NCBI RefSeq assembly: GCF_040369795.1
Contig: NZ_AP028955.1
Location: 434,001-498,000 of the forward strand
Reading direction: 5' to 3'
Length of the DNA: 64,000 nt
Origin: Spiroplasma_E ixodetis_B
GTDB taxonomy: Bacteria > Bacillota_I > Bacilli_A > Mycoplasmatales > VBWQ01
In this document: positions 45,017-56,863 of the stretch, piece by piece
How positions within the stretch are numbered: the first letter of the stretch is position 1
Layout of the letters: each line of letters starts with the position of its first letter
Notes under the pieces: generated by a model
Told to the model about the DNA's origin: nothing
Databases searched by the model: none
What the model saw: the letters and a program-made list of their open reading frames with translations, nothing else
Program-made: the position numbers and the translations under genes

Positions 45017-45064
45017 CCTAAACTAGTAACTTTGTAAAAAGATGCACAGATTTTTAAAAAGCCT
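45017..45064 (+). mobile_element. IS256-like right-end fragment
   Basis: Last 48 bp of an IS256 (CTAAACTAGTAACTTTG...AAAGCCTC) in opposite orientation to the preceding piece, joined without duplication to IS3 sequence. Confidence 0.75.
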
Positions 45065-45471
45065 CAACGACACATTGTACGAATTTTATATTTAACTTTA
45101 TTTTTAGTAATAATTTCTATTTTATGCATATTATTAGTGCTGCTTGCTTTAAAATATTATTTTCCATTCTTAATTGTTTTAATTCTTTTCTTAATTTAAT
45201 TAATTAATTTTCTTCAACAGAACGGTTATCTTTGGTTTTAAAACTGCCTTAATTAGTAAATTGCTTAATTCAATGATAAGTAGCTGCTCTTGTAACAGTG
45301 TACTCTTTAGCAAGACAAGACACTGGCTTACCACTTTGATATAAAGCTACTATTTGTTTTTTAAATTCATCTTAATATGAGTTAATATTGGCCATAATTA
45401 TAATTCCTTTCTTTTAACTAATTTGTTCACTTGTCTACGTAATTAGTGTCCAATAAAGTGTAACCCATCCA
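45065..45471 (-). mobile_element. IS3-like 5' part
   Basis: Left end ...GTGTAACCCATCCA at 45471 and orfA (start about 45393, MANINSY) with stops at codon 9 and others; cut after the first orfB codons. Broken. Confidence 0.8.
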
Positions 45472-45496
45472 TAAAAATGATTTACTCATATTTTAA

Positions 45497-45525
45497 TTGT
45501 TAACAGCAGCAAAATGATATATAAT
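45497..45525 (+). promoter_or_regulatory. Promoter of the ABC transporter gene
   Basis: TTGTTA (45497-45502), 17-nt spacer, TATAAT (45520-45525), about 60 nt before the coding start and 26 bp after the IS3 end. Confidence 0.65.
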
Positions 45526-45591
45526 GATCTAATAGAACCAAATTTAGATAGTGAAAATAGTAGTTTAGATTGAAAGGAGATGAAATAAAAA

Positions 45592-47214
45592 ATGTTAGAA
45601 AAAGAAGCCAAAACAAATTTAACAGAAACAACACATGAAAAAAGAATTAAAAATAGTGACTTTCTAATTAATGCTACTGACATTGTTAAATTATACTGTG
45701 ATAAAACGGTTTTAAATAAATTAAATATTCAAATTAAAGCTGGTGAGCGAATTGGAATCATTGGTGCAAATGGTAGTGGTAAGTCAACACTGACAGAAAT
45801 TATTGCTGGTATTAGACATGCAACTTCAGGAGTTATTGAAAAAAAAGAAGGTATTGTTATTGGTTTCCAATTTCAAGAATCAAAATATCCACCAGGGATT
45901 ACTATTATGGATATGCTTACTTATTATTTAGAAACATTTAATATCGAAATCAATGTTGGTCAATTAAATGAATTATTAAATACCTATCAATTATCAGCTG
46001 CTAAAAATAAAAATATTATGTTTCTATCTGGTGGTCAACAACAACGACTTAATATATTATTAAGTGTTATTCATAAACCTGACTTGGTTATTTTAGATGA
46101 AGTATCAACTGGTTTAGATATTGAAGTTAAGGAAGAAATATTTGATTTTTTACAAAAAAATATTGTTGAAAAAAATGTAGCAATGATTTTAGTCACTCAT
46201 AACATGAGTGAAATTGAAAATTTCTGTACACGTATCATTTATATGCACGATGGTGACATTATTGAAAAACGGACTGTTAAAGAGGTTGTTAAAGAATATG
46301 GTTCAGTTCATAACTATACATCTCAACAATTTCAAAAATATAAAAAACCTACTATTGCTGCAGAAAAAGAAACATTATCTAAGAAAAAAGGTCAGCAAGA
46401 TCCAAACAAAATTGTAAATGCAGCAAAAACACGTCCTTCTAAACAAATACCGTTATTGAATTTAATGTTTAAATATTATCTAAAAGGCTTCTTTGTCCCA
46501 TTTTTTCTAATTGTTTATCCAATTCTAATCTTGGGAATTCAAGGAGAATCAATACGGCATACTGGTGCTGATGTTGTTGGCACCATTACTGCCGTTAAAC
46601 AAATGATTGCTGGTATTGCGATTGTTAATATTATTTCAGTTGGAATATTTATTATTCCTCAAACAATTATTGAATTTAAATTATCTGTATTACTAAAAAG
46701 AATTGGTGCAACTAATATTCATCCTTTATTTTTTGTTAATGCTGTAATTATCATCGGTGTATTTGCTTCAATAATTTCTTTCTTATGAACATTATTATGA
46801 GGTGGCATTTACTTTGGTGGTAAGTATGGGTGAAGTGTTATTGCTCTTCCTACTCAAATTGGTGCTTCGATTCCATGAATTATTATTATTTTTATTACTA
46901 CTATTTGTTTAGGAATAATGTTAGCATCATTATTTAAGACTATTACTTCATTTATTGCTGTTGCCAACGTAGTATATTTACCTGTCGCTTACTTAAGTGG
47001 CTCAATTATGCCTATTGATTGAATTACAAGTAGTAAAGTATTAAATATTATTAGTTATTTCTCACCATTTAAATACTCTACTTTGCCTTATTTTGAATGT
47101 TGAAATGGAACATTTAAAATGACATGAGAAATGTATTTATATGGAGGTATTAGTTTAATAATAATAGCAATTTTTATGGGAATTGCTGCTCTCAAATTAA
47201 AATGACAAGATTAA
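45592..47214 (+). CDS. ABC transporter, ATPase fused to ABC-2 permease
   Basis: 540 aa, start ATG 45592 after AAAGGAG. Residues 1-245 are the ATPase: Walker A GANGSGKST (58-66), Q-loop GFQFQESKYPPG, signature LSGGQQQRLN, Walker B LVILDEVSTGLD, switch His in LVTHNMSE. A charged linker (about 245-285) leads to an ABC-2 type permease with six membrane segments (LKGFFVPFFLIVYPILILG; FIIPQTIIEFK; YLPVAYLSGSIMPIDW). The one-chain half-transporter likely dimerises to export lipid, peptide or drug; substrate unknown. TGA-Trp codons after 46788 hide the last 140 residues in standard code. Own promoter and terminator. Confidence 0.88.
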
Positions 47215-47226
47215 TAATCTAAATTT

Positions 47227-47255
47227 AAAAGTGATTGGAATTCCCAATCACTTTT
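47227..47255 (+). terminator. Terminator of the ABC transporter gene
   Basis: AAAAGTGATTGG/CCAATCACTTTT 12-bp stem, 5-nt loop, 12 bp after the stop; may serve the minus-strand lipoprotein remnant too. Confidence 0.75.
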
Positions 47256-47310
47256 AATATTTAATTTTTCAACTATTAAATAAAGAAACTTTTTTATTAT
47301 CTTTAAAAAA

Positions 47311-48535
47311 TTATGATATTTTTATCTTGTATACTTTATTATTACTATTAGTGTTTGCTGCAAATAAATAATTATCATTAATTACTAATGAACCAATTTC
47401 ACAAACATATAAATCAAAAGGTGCTCATAAATTAGCTATTTATTGACCATTTTGATAAATCTTACCTTTAACTAAATCTGTTTGTGTTCCGACATATCAA
47501 TCATTACCCACTGCTACCAACGAAAAAACTTGTGAATCTAAATGAGCTATTTCTTGACCATTTTTATAAACTTTGCTATTGTAACTATTTGGAACTTCTG
47601 TACTTATATATCAATCACTTTTATTATTTCTCATGGCTAAAGAATAAGCATTCATGTATCCTTTGAAAGTATAAAAAATCATTATATTTACTTTTATATT
47701 TTTTTCACCTTTAAAAAGTCGTGAATTTGATTTAGCAGTTATTTTTATGTCTAATATTACTGCATTAATATCATTACTTATTATTTGATAACCATCAATT
47801 TTAGTAATTTCTACATCTTTTAACTTTAAACGTATCAAACTAGGTTTTGTTTCACTCAACTCATAAACTAATTGTCCCTTAAAATTTTCAATAATTTGAT
47901 CAGTATTTTCTCACTTAAAATTAATCTCTGCTGGGAAGATAGATAAATCATTTCTATCTGCAATGATACTTAAATTACTTATTGTTATCCAATCAAATTT
48001 TGCGAATGCCTTATTTTTTTCAGTTACTTTAATTTTTATATCAATATTGCTTATATTAGCCAAATTAATGATACTATCATCTGCTAATTGTTTTCCTTCA
48101 TTAGTTCAAATAGAAATTAATATGCTTTTATCATTTTTTATTTCACCAGTATTTTTATAAATACCTCATGATTACTTCTCAATTTGATAATGAATAGTAT
48201 AATATGTATCTTCGCCGGTCATACTTTTTGTAAACTCTAAAGTTTTTTTAAATCATTTCTATTTAAATTAATCTTTTGATCTCTAAGAATATAGTTAACT
48301 GTAATATTGTCTTTTTTTCCAGTAAAATTTTCTCCTTTAGCTACAATTTTAACGTTTAAAAATAAGGAGTTATTAATAGCACTATCTTGTATATTTATTG
48401 TAGTTTCTGATTTATAAACATCATAATCATTAGTTGTTATCGTGCTTAAATTTGGTAATTTTCTTATTTTTTCTTCTAATTTAGCCAAGAAATCTGATTT
48501 TGTATTTGCAGATAATTCTTCTAAATTAATACATT
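47311..48535 (-). pseudogene. Decayed repeat-containing surface lipoprotein
   Basis: About 400 codons of one former gene, 5' end cut by IS5 at 48536. N-terminal part has domains such as KSDFLAKLEEKIRKLPNLS and IKIVTEKN-like beta-rich modules; the C-terminal part has repeats with the pattern W-Y-x-G/S-T...K-x-Y-x-N-G-Q-E-I-A (two clear units, then INDNYLFAANTN), like a small beta-propeller seen in spiroplasma lipoproteins. Broken by a one-base loss in an A tract at about 48242-48247, nonsense TAA at about 48172 (IEK-stop) and another at about 47443 (NGQ-stop). No signal peptide left. Confidence 0.65.
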
Positions 48536-48796
48536 AGACATATTCCGTAAATAAATTTAATCAATTGTCAACAATAATATTTATAAATTTTTTAGTGTTA
48601 ATAATTATAGAAGTTAATATTTTTAAAAAAATACTTTAAAAATAAATTTATATTTCAAACACAAAAATTGTTAATATTATTTTTATATTAACTTGATAAA
48701 AATTTAAATTTTTAAAAAAATATTAAAAATATTTTTTTATTTTAATGGTTTTGTTTTATTAAAAATTTCACAAAGTAAGTTAAATCTTAAGTACAT
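48536..48796 (-). mobile_element. IS5-like 3' end fragment
   Basis: Right terminal repeat and subterminal region up to the codons for LMYLRFNL, then interrupted at GTACATA by an IS630. The remainder is not found on the other side. Confidence 0.85.
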
Positions 48797-49809
48797 ATAG
48801 CTAACTAAAGTAATCTTTACTCATATCTTGAAAAACAAAATCAATCGCTTTTTTAATATTTGGTCAATAATTTGGTAATATTTTTCTTATATTATGTTTT
48901 ATAGCAAATCAAAAATGTTCAATTGGATTTAAATTAGGAGAATATGGTGGAAGAAATAATAGTTTGCATCCAGCATTTTCAATTAATTGTTGTGTTAATT
49001 TAGATTTATGAAACTTTGCATTATCTAAAACTATAATTTGTCCACGCTTTAATACTGGAATTAGTATATTTTTTACATATGATTCAAAAATTTTACTGTT
49101 GCAATGTCCTTCAAATGCTCATAGGGCTTTTAATTTGCCTTTATTTAGTGAACCAATTATACTCATTCTTTTTATTTTATATGCGGGTTTATTATCAAAT
49201 AATCTTTTACCTTTTTCAGATCAACCATATTTATAAAATTCATTATCATCAATTCCAGATTCATCAATATATACTAAATCTTCATTCATTATTTTATCTA
49301 TTTCTTTTAAAAAATCTTCTTGTTTGTTTTTATCTCTTTGTTCATATAGAAAAGTTTTTTTATATGTATAATTTAGTTTTTTGAAATAGTTATAAACTGT
49401 TTCTTTAGTCATATCACCAAATTTTTCAATCACTTTTTGAACTGTAACATCTTTATTTTGCGCTAAATAATTTTTTAATTCATCTAAATCCTTTATTTTG
49501 TGGCTATGTCCTTTTTGATAATTCAAAATTGGTTTTATATGCCCAGTTTCTTTTTTTCTTTTTCTTCATAAGAATAAAGTCTTTCTAGTAATATTGAACA
49601 CTTTACAAATTTCTTTAATTTTCATGTTTTTACTTTCATAGGCTTCTATTACTTTTCTTCGTAAGTCTTCACTGTATGGTTTTGGCATAATTTAATCTTC
49701 ATAATCTATTTTAAATATTGCTGAATTGTACTTTTAAATTAAAAAACTGTTTAAATTACATATTATTATTTTACATTATTTATGAGTAAACATTACTTTA
49801 GTTAGCTAT
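48797..49809 (-). mobile_element. IS630-like element, complete
   Basis: Terminal repeats ATAGCTAACTAAAGTAATC and CATTACTTTAGTTAGCTATA. Joins an IS5 fragment on the left to an IS3 fragment on the right. Confidence 0.9.
48801..49688 (-). CDS. IS630-family transposase, intact
   Basis: 295 aa from ATG 49688. Same domains as at 28089; catalytic motifs YIDESGIDD, LDNAKFHKS (Thr to Lys next to the second Asp) and NPIEHFWF present. The last residues read MSKDYFS instead of MSKHYFS. Confidence 0.85.
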
Positions 49810-50217
49810 ACTAAAAAAGATGCATCATTAGTATATCAAGCATTTATGTGCTCAAATCGTTGTTTAAAAGATATTCAAATATTTCATAGCGATCTCGGTA
49901 ATGAATTTAATAATAAAACTATTGATAAACTTTTATTAGCCTTCGACATTACCCGCTCTTTAAGCAAAAAAGGTTGTCCTTATGATAACGCTGTTGCTGA
50001 AGCAACTTTCAAAACTTTCAAAACAGAGTTTATTAATGATAAAAATTTTACATCATTAATCCAATTAAAATTAGAATTATTTGATTATATCAATTGATAC
50101 CACAACATAAGAATCCACAGCACTCTAAACTACTTAACCCCCATAAAACACCAAGCACAAATGTCTACCAAAAAAAAAGTCCTAAAAAATGTTGCCATTC
50201 CAGGTTGCCATTCCAAG
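49810..50217 (+). mobile_element. IS3-like 3' part
   Basis: Second half of orfB from TKKDASLVYQAFM (open to TSLIQLKLELFDYIN and on through WYHNIRIHSTLNYL) to the right end, where a 13-bp piece GGTTGCCATTCCA is repeated. Contains the HSDLGNEF second-Asp region and AVAEATFKTFKTE Glu. Unlike the other IS3 copies, no stop after QLKL. Confidence 0.82.
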
Positions 50218-50276
50218 GAATCTTTTAATAAAAGTAATATTAAATCATATAATAATCAAGTTTTTTATAGTAGACA

Positions 50277-51290
50277 TATAGCTAACTAAAGTAATGTTTA
50301 CTCATATCTTGAAAAACAAAATCAATCGCTTTTTTAATATTTGGTCAATAATTTGGTAATATTTTTCTTATATTATGTTTTATAGCAAATTAAAAATGTT
50401 CAATTGGATTTAAATTAGGAGAATATGGTGGAATAAATAATAGTTTGCATCCAGCATTTTCAATTAATTGTTGTGTTAATTTAGATTTATGAAACGTTGC
50501 ATTATCTAAAACTATAATTTGTCCACGCTTTAATACTGGAATTAGTATATTTTTTACATATGATTCAAAAATTTTACTGTTGCAATGTCCTTCAAATGCT
50601 CATAGGGCTTTTAATTTACCTTTATTTAGTGAACCAATTATACTCATTCTTTTTATTTTATATGCGGGTTTATTATCAAATAATCTTTTACCTTTTTCAG
50701 ATCAACCATATTTATAAAATTCATTATCATCAATTCCAGATTCATCAATATATACTAAATCTTCATTCATTATTTTAGCTATTTCTTTTAAAAAATCTTC
50801 TTGTTTATTTTTATCTCTTTGTTCATATAGAAAAGTTTTTTTATATGTATAATTTAGTTTTTTCAAACAGTTATAAACTGTTTCTTTAGTCATATCACCA
50901 AATTTTTCAATTACTTTTTGAACTGTAACATCTTTATTTTGCGCTAAATAATTTTTTAATTCATCTAAATCCTTTATTTTGTGGCTATGTCCTTTTTGAT
51001 AATTCAAAATTGGTTTTATATGCCCAGTTTCTTTTTTTCTTTTTCTTCATAAGAATAAAGTCTTTCTAGTAATATTGAACACTTTACAAATTTCTTTAAT
51101 TTTCATGTTTTTACTTTCATAGGCTTCTATTACTTTTCTTCGTAAGTCTTCACTGTATGGTTTTGGCATAATTTAATCTTCCTAATCTATTTTAAATATT
51201 GCTGAATTGTACTTTTAAATTCAAAAACTGTTTAAATTACATATTATTATTTTACATTATTTATGAGTAAACATTACTTTAGTTAGCTAT
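50277..51290 (-). mobile_element. IS630-like element, complete but with nonsense codon
   Basis: Both ends present. Transposase frame 50282-51169 (295 codons) has Trp TGA changed to TAA in EHF-stop-FAI at about 50390, truncating the last 37 residues just after the catalytic Glu. Confidence 0.87.
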
Positions 51291-51649
51291 ATGTCTAAAA
51301 AACGAAATATTAATAATAATGATCCGATATCAAAAGCAGTAGATTTATTACTAGAAAATACTGAAGATTTAACAACAGTTTTTAAAGAGGGAGGTTTATA
51401 TAAAGAATTAACAAAAAGATTAGTTGAAAAAATGTTGAATTCTGAAATTCAAAATTATTTAGGATATGAAAAAAATCAACATAATACTAGTGAAAATGCT
51501 CGCAATGGTATAAGTTCAAAAAAATTAATAACCCAACAAGGTAAAATTGAGATTAATGTACCACGAGATCGTAATAGTAATTTTGAGCCAGTAATAGTTG
51601 CGAAAAGACAAAGAAGATTTGATGGTTTTGATCAACAAGTTCTTTCATT
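51291..51649 (+). mobile_element. IS256-like 5' coding fragment
   Basis: Starts exactly at the transposase ATG (MSKKRNINNNDPISKAVDLL) after an IS630 end and stops at QQVLSL where an IS5 is inserted, at the same site (TCATT) as the IS5 at 11298. Confidence 0.85.
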
Positions 51650-52799
51650 AGACATATTCCGTAAATAAATTTAATCAATTGTCAATAATAATATTTATAA
51701 ATTTTTTAGCGTTAATAATTATAGAAGTTAATATTTTTAAAAAAATACTTTAAAAATCAATTTATATTTCAAACACAAAAATTGTTAATATTATTTTTAT
51801 ATTAACTTGATAAAAATTTAAATTTTTAAAAAAATATTAAAAATATTTTTTTATTTTAATGGTTTTTTTTATTAAAAATTTCACAAAGTAAGTTAAATCT
51901 TAAGTACATAAGTCTAAATATACTTTTTCTACATTTATTTATTAAAATTTTGAATCTTTTTAATCAAGCAAAAACATGTTCAACTTTAATTCTAATTTTT
52001 TAAATAATTTTATTGTAGATTTTTTCTTGTTTAGTTAATTTTTTATTTTTAGTTTTTTTAATTGGTAATATAGTATTTTTATAAATATTTTGTATTCCTT
52101 GATATCCCAAATCACCAATAATTATTGTTTTTTCTGAAAATTCAAGATTTGAATTTTTTAATATTTGAAAATCATGTACTTTTCCATTATCAGCAAAAAT
52201 ATCAACAATTTTTTTATTAAAAAAGTCATATATAATTTGAAATTTTATAGAAAAATTCAACTTTTACCAGAAAAATATTCTAACTGTAGTTTTTTGTAGT
52301 TGGTCTTTCAATTTCAATTTCAGTTGAATCAATTAAATAAAATTGAAATTCATTTAAATCTTCTTGTTTTTTCTCAATTTTTGATTTATATTTTGTTTTT
52401 AAAAACTGATAATCTTTGTCATCACTAAGTTTATTTTCTACTCAAGTAATATTTCGAAAACAACTTGATGCACTCATTTTAAATTTAATACTCATTTGGA
52501 AAAAAGTATAATATTCTTTTCAGTATACTAAATTCATCATCAATCTTTCTTCAACTGAAATTTTATATTTTCTATCTTTAGTTTTTTTTAAATTTTCTAT
52601 TTCAATTAATTTTGTTAACATTTCATCAAAATGAAAACCTTTTATACCAAAATATCTATAAAATTGTTCATTTTTTAATTTTTTTAAATTTTCAAAATTC
52701 ATTTTTATCAACACCTTATTAATTTATTAATAAAGAAATTATAAAATAAATTTTAAATTATTAATTGACTTTTAAAAAATTTATTTACGGAATATGTCT
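51650..52799 (-). mobile_element. IS5-like element, full length, dead transposase
   Basis: 1150 bp. Transposase region 51851-52702 split at CTACAAAAAAC, stop in place of Glu codon near 52003 and others. Left target ATT; the right flank is a host lipoprotein gene, not IS256. Confidence 0.88.
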
Positions 52800-52927
52800 A
52801 TTTTTTTATTTTATCTGAAATATCATTTTTTTACAATTGGAAAGTCTGGTTTGCCACAACTAATAGCACTGGCGCTTGTTATTGATGTTAAAATAATAGA
52901 ACTCAAGATATTTAGTAGTTTTTTCAT
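52800..52927 (-). pseudogene. Signal-peptide end of a truncated lipoprotein
   Basis: ATG 52927 behind GAGGGGAG: MKKLLNILSSIILTSITSAS then AISCGKPDFPIVKK. Lipobox AISC gives Cys24. After the lysines an A tract one base short leads to a stop; adding one A would continue NDISDKIKK into the IS5 junction at 52799. Only about 42 codons remain. Confidence 0.65.
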
Positions 52928-52971
52928 AATATTTCTCCCCTCATCTTTTATATTTTCTTTTTTTCATCATT

Positions 52972-54122
52972 AGACATATTCCGTAAATAAATTTAATCAA
53001 TTGTCAATAATAATATTTATAAATTTTTTAGTGTTAATAATTATAGAAGTTAATATTTTTAAAAAAATACTTTAAAAATAAATTTATATTTCAAACACAA
53101 AAATTGTTAATATTATTTTTATATTAACTTGATAAAAATTTAAATTTTTAAAAAAATATTAAAAATATTTTTTTATTTTAATGGTTTTGTTTTATTAAAA
53201 ATTTCACAAAGTAAGTTAAATCTTAAGTACATAAGTCTAAATATACTTTTTCTACATTTATTTATTAAAATTTTGAATCTTTTTAATCAAGCAAAAACAT
53301 GTTCAACTTTAATTCTAATTTTTGAAATAATTTTATTGTAGATTTTTTCTTGTTTAGTTAATTTTTTATTTTTAGTTTTTTTAATTGGTAATATAGTATT
53401 TTTATAAATATTTTGTATTCCTTGATATCCCAAATCACCAATAATTATTGTTTTTTCTGAAAATTCAAGATTTGAATTTTTTAATATTTGAAAATCATGT
53501 ACTTTTCCATTATCAGCAAAAATATCAACAATTTTTTTATTAAAAAAGTCATATATAATTTGAAATTTTATAGAAAACATTGAACTTTTACCAGAAAAAT
53601 ATTATAACTGTAGTTTTTTTTAGTTGGTCTTTCAATTTCAATTTCAGTTGAATCAATTAAATAAAATTGAAATTAATTTAAATCTTCTTGTTTTTTCTCA
53701 ATTTTTGATTTATATTTTGTTTTTAAAAAATGATAATCTTTGTAATCATTAAGTTTATTTTCTACTCAAGTAATATTTCGAAAACAACTTGATGCACTCA
53801 TTTTATATTTAATACTCATTTGGAAAAAAGTATAATATTCTTTTCAGTATACTAAAGTCATCATCAATCTTTCTTCAACTGAAAGTTTATATTTTCTACC
53901 TTTAGTTTTTTTAAATTTTCTATTTCAATTAATTTTGTTAACATTTCATCAAAATGAAAACGTTTTATACCAAAATATCTATAAAATTGTTCATTTTTTA
54001 ATTTTTTTAAATTTTCAAAATTCATTTTTATCAACACCTTATTAATTTATTAATAAAGAAATTATAAAATAAATTTTAAATTATTAATTGACTTTTAAAA
54101 AATTTATTTACGGAATATGTCT
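52972..54122 (-). mobile_element. IS5-like element, full length, dead transposase
   Basis: 1151 bp, duplicated ATT at the ends but different flanking contexts. Transposase region 53173-54025 has eight A at the slippery site, a nonsense codon (DLN-stop, about 53675) and a changed context in front of the second ORF. Confidence 0.88.
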
Positions 54123-54172
54123 ATTATTATTTTACATTATTTATGAGTAAACATTACTTTAGTTAGCTATAT
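54123..54172 (-). mobile_element. IS630-like left-end fragment
   Basis: Last 50 bp of the IS630 left end (CATTATTTATGAGTAAACATT...AGCTATA), the rest removed at the IS5. Confidence 0.8.
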
Positions 54173-54476
54173 ATGGAATTTCAGAATTACTATCTTTAAC
54201 TAAAATATCCTTAAATTTATTTTCTCTTGACATTATGTCCTTATTTTTTTCATATTCATTGCTTGTTAAACTAATTTTATTATCGCAATCTTCATCAGTA
54301 ACAAAATATTTTGATTGATCAGCAATAAAGTTATAAATATTTAATACACCTAATTGATGATTTTCACAAATTGATTTAAAATGTTTTAATATTTCAAAAT
54401 TATTATTTAATTGCTCTCTTAGTTTATTTAGCTTATTTAAGTCATTACACGAACTAATTTTTTTAATAAAAAAATA
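54173..54476 (-). pseudogene. Internal fragment of an unidentified host gene
   Basis: About 100 open codons trapped between an IS1595 left end and an IS630 end: KKISSCNDLNKLNKLREQLN, FEILKHFKSICENHQLGVLN, then DIMSRENKFKDILVKDSNSE. Charged and helical, no motif recognised, both ends missing. Confidence 0.5.
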
Positions 54477-55284
54477 GGAAATTATTCCCACATGTACTAG
54501 TGTGGAGGAAAAAATGAATTGAAATGAATTCAATAGCATATTTCAAAATGAAAACGATTGTTTGAAATATATAGCGAAGTTGAAATTAATGAAATGTATC
54601 AGGTGTGCTTCTTCTAGTTTGAATGTTTCTGATTTGAGAAGAATAAGATGTTTGAAATGTCATCAAACATTTAGTATTCTTCATGACACCGTTTTTCACA
54701 AGTCACAAACACCTTTGACATCTTGTTTTTATCTCATCTTTAGATGAATAAACACAAAGCATGGTATACCATCAACAGATGTTGCAAGGGAATTGGGTGT
54801 GACATATAAAACAGCTTGAAGAATGGGTCATGAAATCAGAACTAGAATTTGGAATCAAGATGCAGGGTTCATTGATGATGGCACAGCGCAGATGGATGAA
54901 ATGTATCTTTCACATGTAGGTTTTAAAAAAACAAGTAAGATCCTTGTTGAATAAAACCTTGATTGTTGGAGTTTATGAGAAAACCAACAACAAACTAATT
55001 GTGAAAGTATTGAAAAAAGCAGATGAGAAAAACCTTTTATGATTTGTATTGAAACACATTTCTACTGGGTGTTGTCTATTTACGGATTCTTGGAAGGGAT
55101 ATGGAAGTTTCAAAAACTTCTATCACAAACATGAAATCGTAAATCATGAAGTTGGGTATGTGTCATCAACAGGTGTAAACACAAACCAGATTGAATCTGC
55201 ATGAAAACACATCCGATGAACTTTCCGAACACACATAAAAGTTTCAAAACAAAATATTCATTTATATGCAAAAGAAGCTGCATA
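54477..55284 (+). mobile_element. IS1595/ISXO2-like element, right end lost
   Basis: Left end GGAAATTATTCCCACATG. Transposase starts normally at ATG 54514 with GGAGG upstream (MNWNEFNSIFQNENDCLKYI), zinc ribbon KCIRCASS...RCLKCHQ. An extra A at about 54927-54933 (GFKKTSKI) shifts the frame after DEMYLSHVGF; the C-terminus is cut by IS630 at 55285. Confidence 0.82.
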
Positions 55285-55759
55285 TCTATAGCTAACTAAA
55301 GTAATGCTTACTCATATCTTGAAAAACAAAATCAATCGCTTTTTTAATATTTGGTCAATAATTTGGTAATATTTTTCTTATATTATGTTTTATAGCAAAT
55401 CAAAAATGTTCAATTGGATTTAAATTACGAGAATATGGTGGAAGAAATAATAGTTTGCATCCAGCATTTTCAATTAATTGTTGTGTTAATTTAGAATTAT
55501 GAAACGTTGCATTATCTAAAACTATAATTTGTCCACACTTTAATACTGGAATTAGTATATTTTTTACATATGATTCAAAAATTTTACTGTTGCAATGTCC
55601 TTCAAATGCTCATAGGGCTTTTAATTTACCTTTATTTCGTGAACCAATTATACTCATTCTTTTTATTTTATATGCGGATTTATTATCAAATAATCTTTTA
55701 CCTTTTTCAGATCAACCATATTTATAAAATTCATTATCATCAATTCCAGATTCATCAAT
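55285..55759 (-). mobile_element. IS630-like 3' half
   Basis: Right end TATAGCTAACTAAAGTAATGC to YIDESG, where an IS5 inserts at ATCAAT. The 5' half is not found beyond it. Confidence 0.82.
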
Positions 55760-56508
55760 AGACATATTCCGTAAATAAATTTTTTAAAAGTCAATTAATA
55801 ATTTAAAATTTATTTTATAATTTCTTTATTAATAAATTAATAAGGTGTTGATAAAAATGAATTTTGAAAATTTAAAAAAATTAAAAAATGAACAATTTTA
55901 TAGATATTTTGGTATAAAACGTTTTCATTTTGATGAAATGTTAACAAAATTAATTGAAATAGAAAATTTAAAAAAAACTAAAGGTAGAAAATATAAACTT
56001 TCAGTTGAAGAAAGATTGATGATGACTTTAGTATACTGAAAAGAATATTATACTTTTTTCCAAATGAGTATTAAATATAAAATGAGTTCATCAAGTTGTT
56101 TTCGAAATATTACTTGAGTAGAAAATAAACTTAGTGATGACAAAGATTATCAGTTTTTAAAAACAAAATATAAATCAAAAATTGAGAAAAAACAAGAAGA
56201 TTTAAATGAATTTCAATTTTATTTAATTGATTCAACTGAAATTGAAATTGAAAGACCAACTAAAAAAAACTACAGTTAGAATATTTTTCTGGTAAAAGTT
56301 GAATGTTTTCTATAAAATTTCAAATTATATATGACTTTTTTAATAAAAAAATTGTTGATATTTTTGCTGATAATGGAAAAGTACATGATTTTCAAATATT
56401 AAAAAATTCAAATCTTGAATTTTAAGAAAAAACAATAATTATCGGTGATTTGGGATATCAAGGAATACAAAATATTTATAAAAATAATATATTACCAATT
56501 AAAAAAAC
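55760..56508 (+). mobile_element. IS5-like 5' part, interrupted by IS3
   Basis: Left end and transposase from ATG 55857 with the A8 tract at 56261-56268 (PTKKNYS-stop) and a nonsense codon at about 56423; cut at PIKKT by the IS3 left end. Confidence 0.85.
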
Positions 56509-56584
56509 TGGATGGGTTACACTTTATTGGGCACTAATTACGTAGACAAGTGAACAAATTAGTTAAAAGAAATGAATTATAATT

Positions 56585-56863
56585 ATGGCCAATATTAACT
56601 CATATTCAGATGAATTTAAAAAACAAATAGTAACTTTATATCAAAGTGGTAAGTCAGTGTCTTGTCTTGCTAAAGAGTACAATGTTACAAGAGCAGCTAC
56701 TTATAATTGAATTAAGCAATTTACTAATTCAGGCAGTTTTAAAACCAAAGATAACCGTTCTGTTGAAGAAAATGAATTAATTAAATTAAGAAAAGAATTA
56801 AAACAATTAAGAATGGAAAATGATATTTTAAAGCAAGCAGCACTAATAATAGGCAGAAAATAG
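56585..56863 (+). CDS. IS3 OrfA
   Basis: 92 aa, start ATG 56585 (MANINSYSDEFKKQIVTLYQ). Helix-turn-helix (CLAKEYNVTRAATYNWIKQF) and leucine-zipper-like C-terminus (EENELIKLRKELKQLRMEN) as in IS150. Ends AGA-AAA-TAG, where the AAA lysine tRNA can slip back one base onto an identical AAA, giving the frame of OrfB. Confidence 0.85.

Noticed and set aside
49079..49384. 101-aa plus-strand ORF
   Set aside because: Entirely within, and antisense to, the intact IS630 transposase at 48801-49688.
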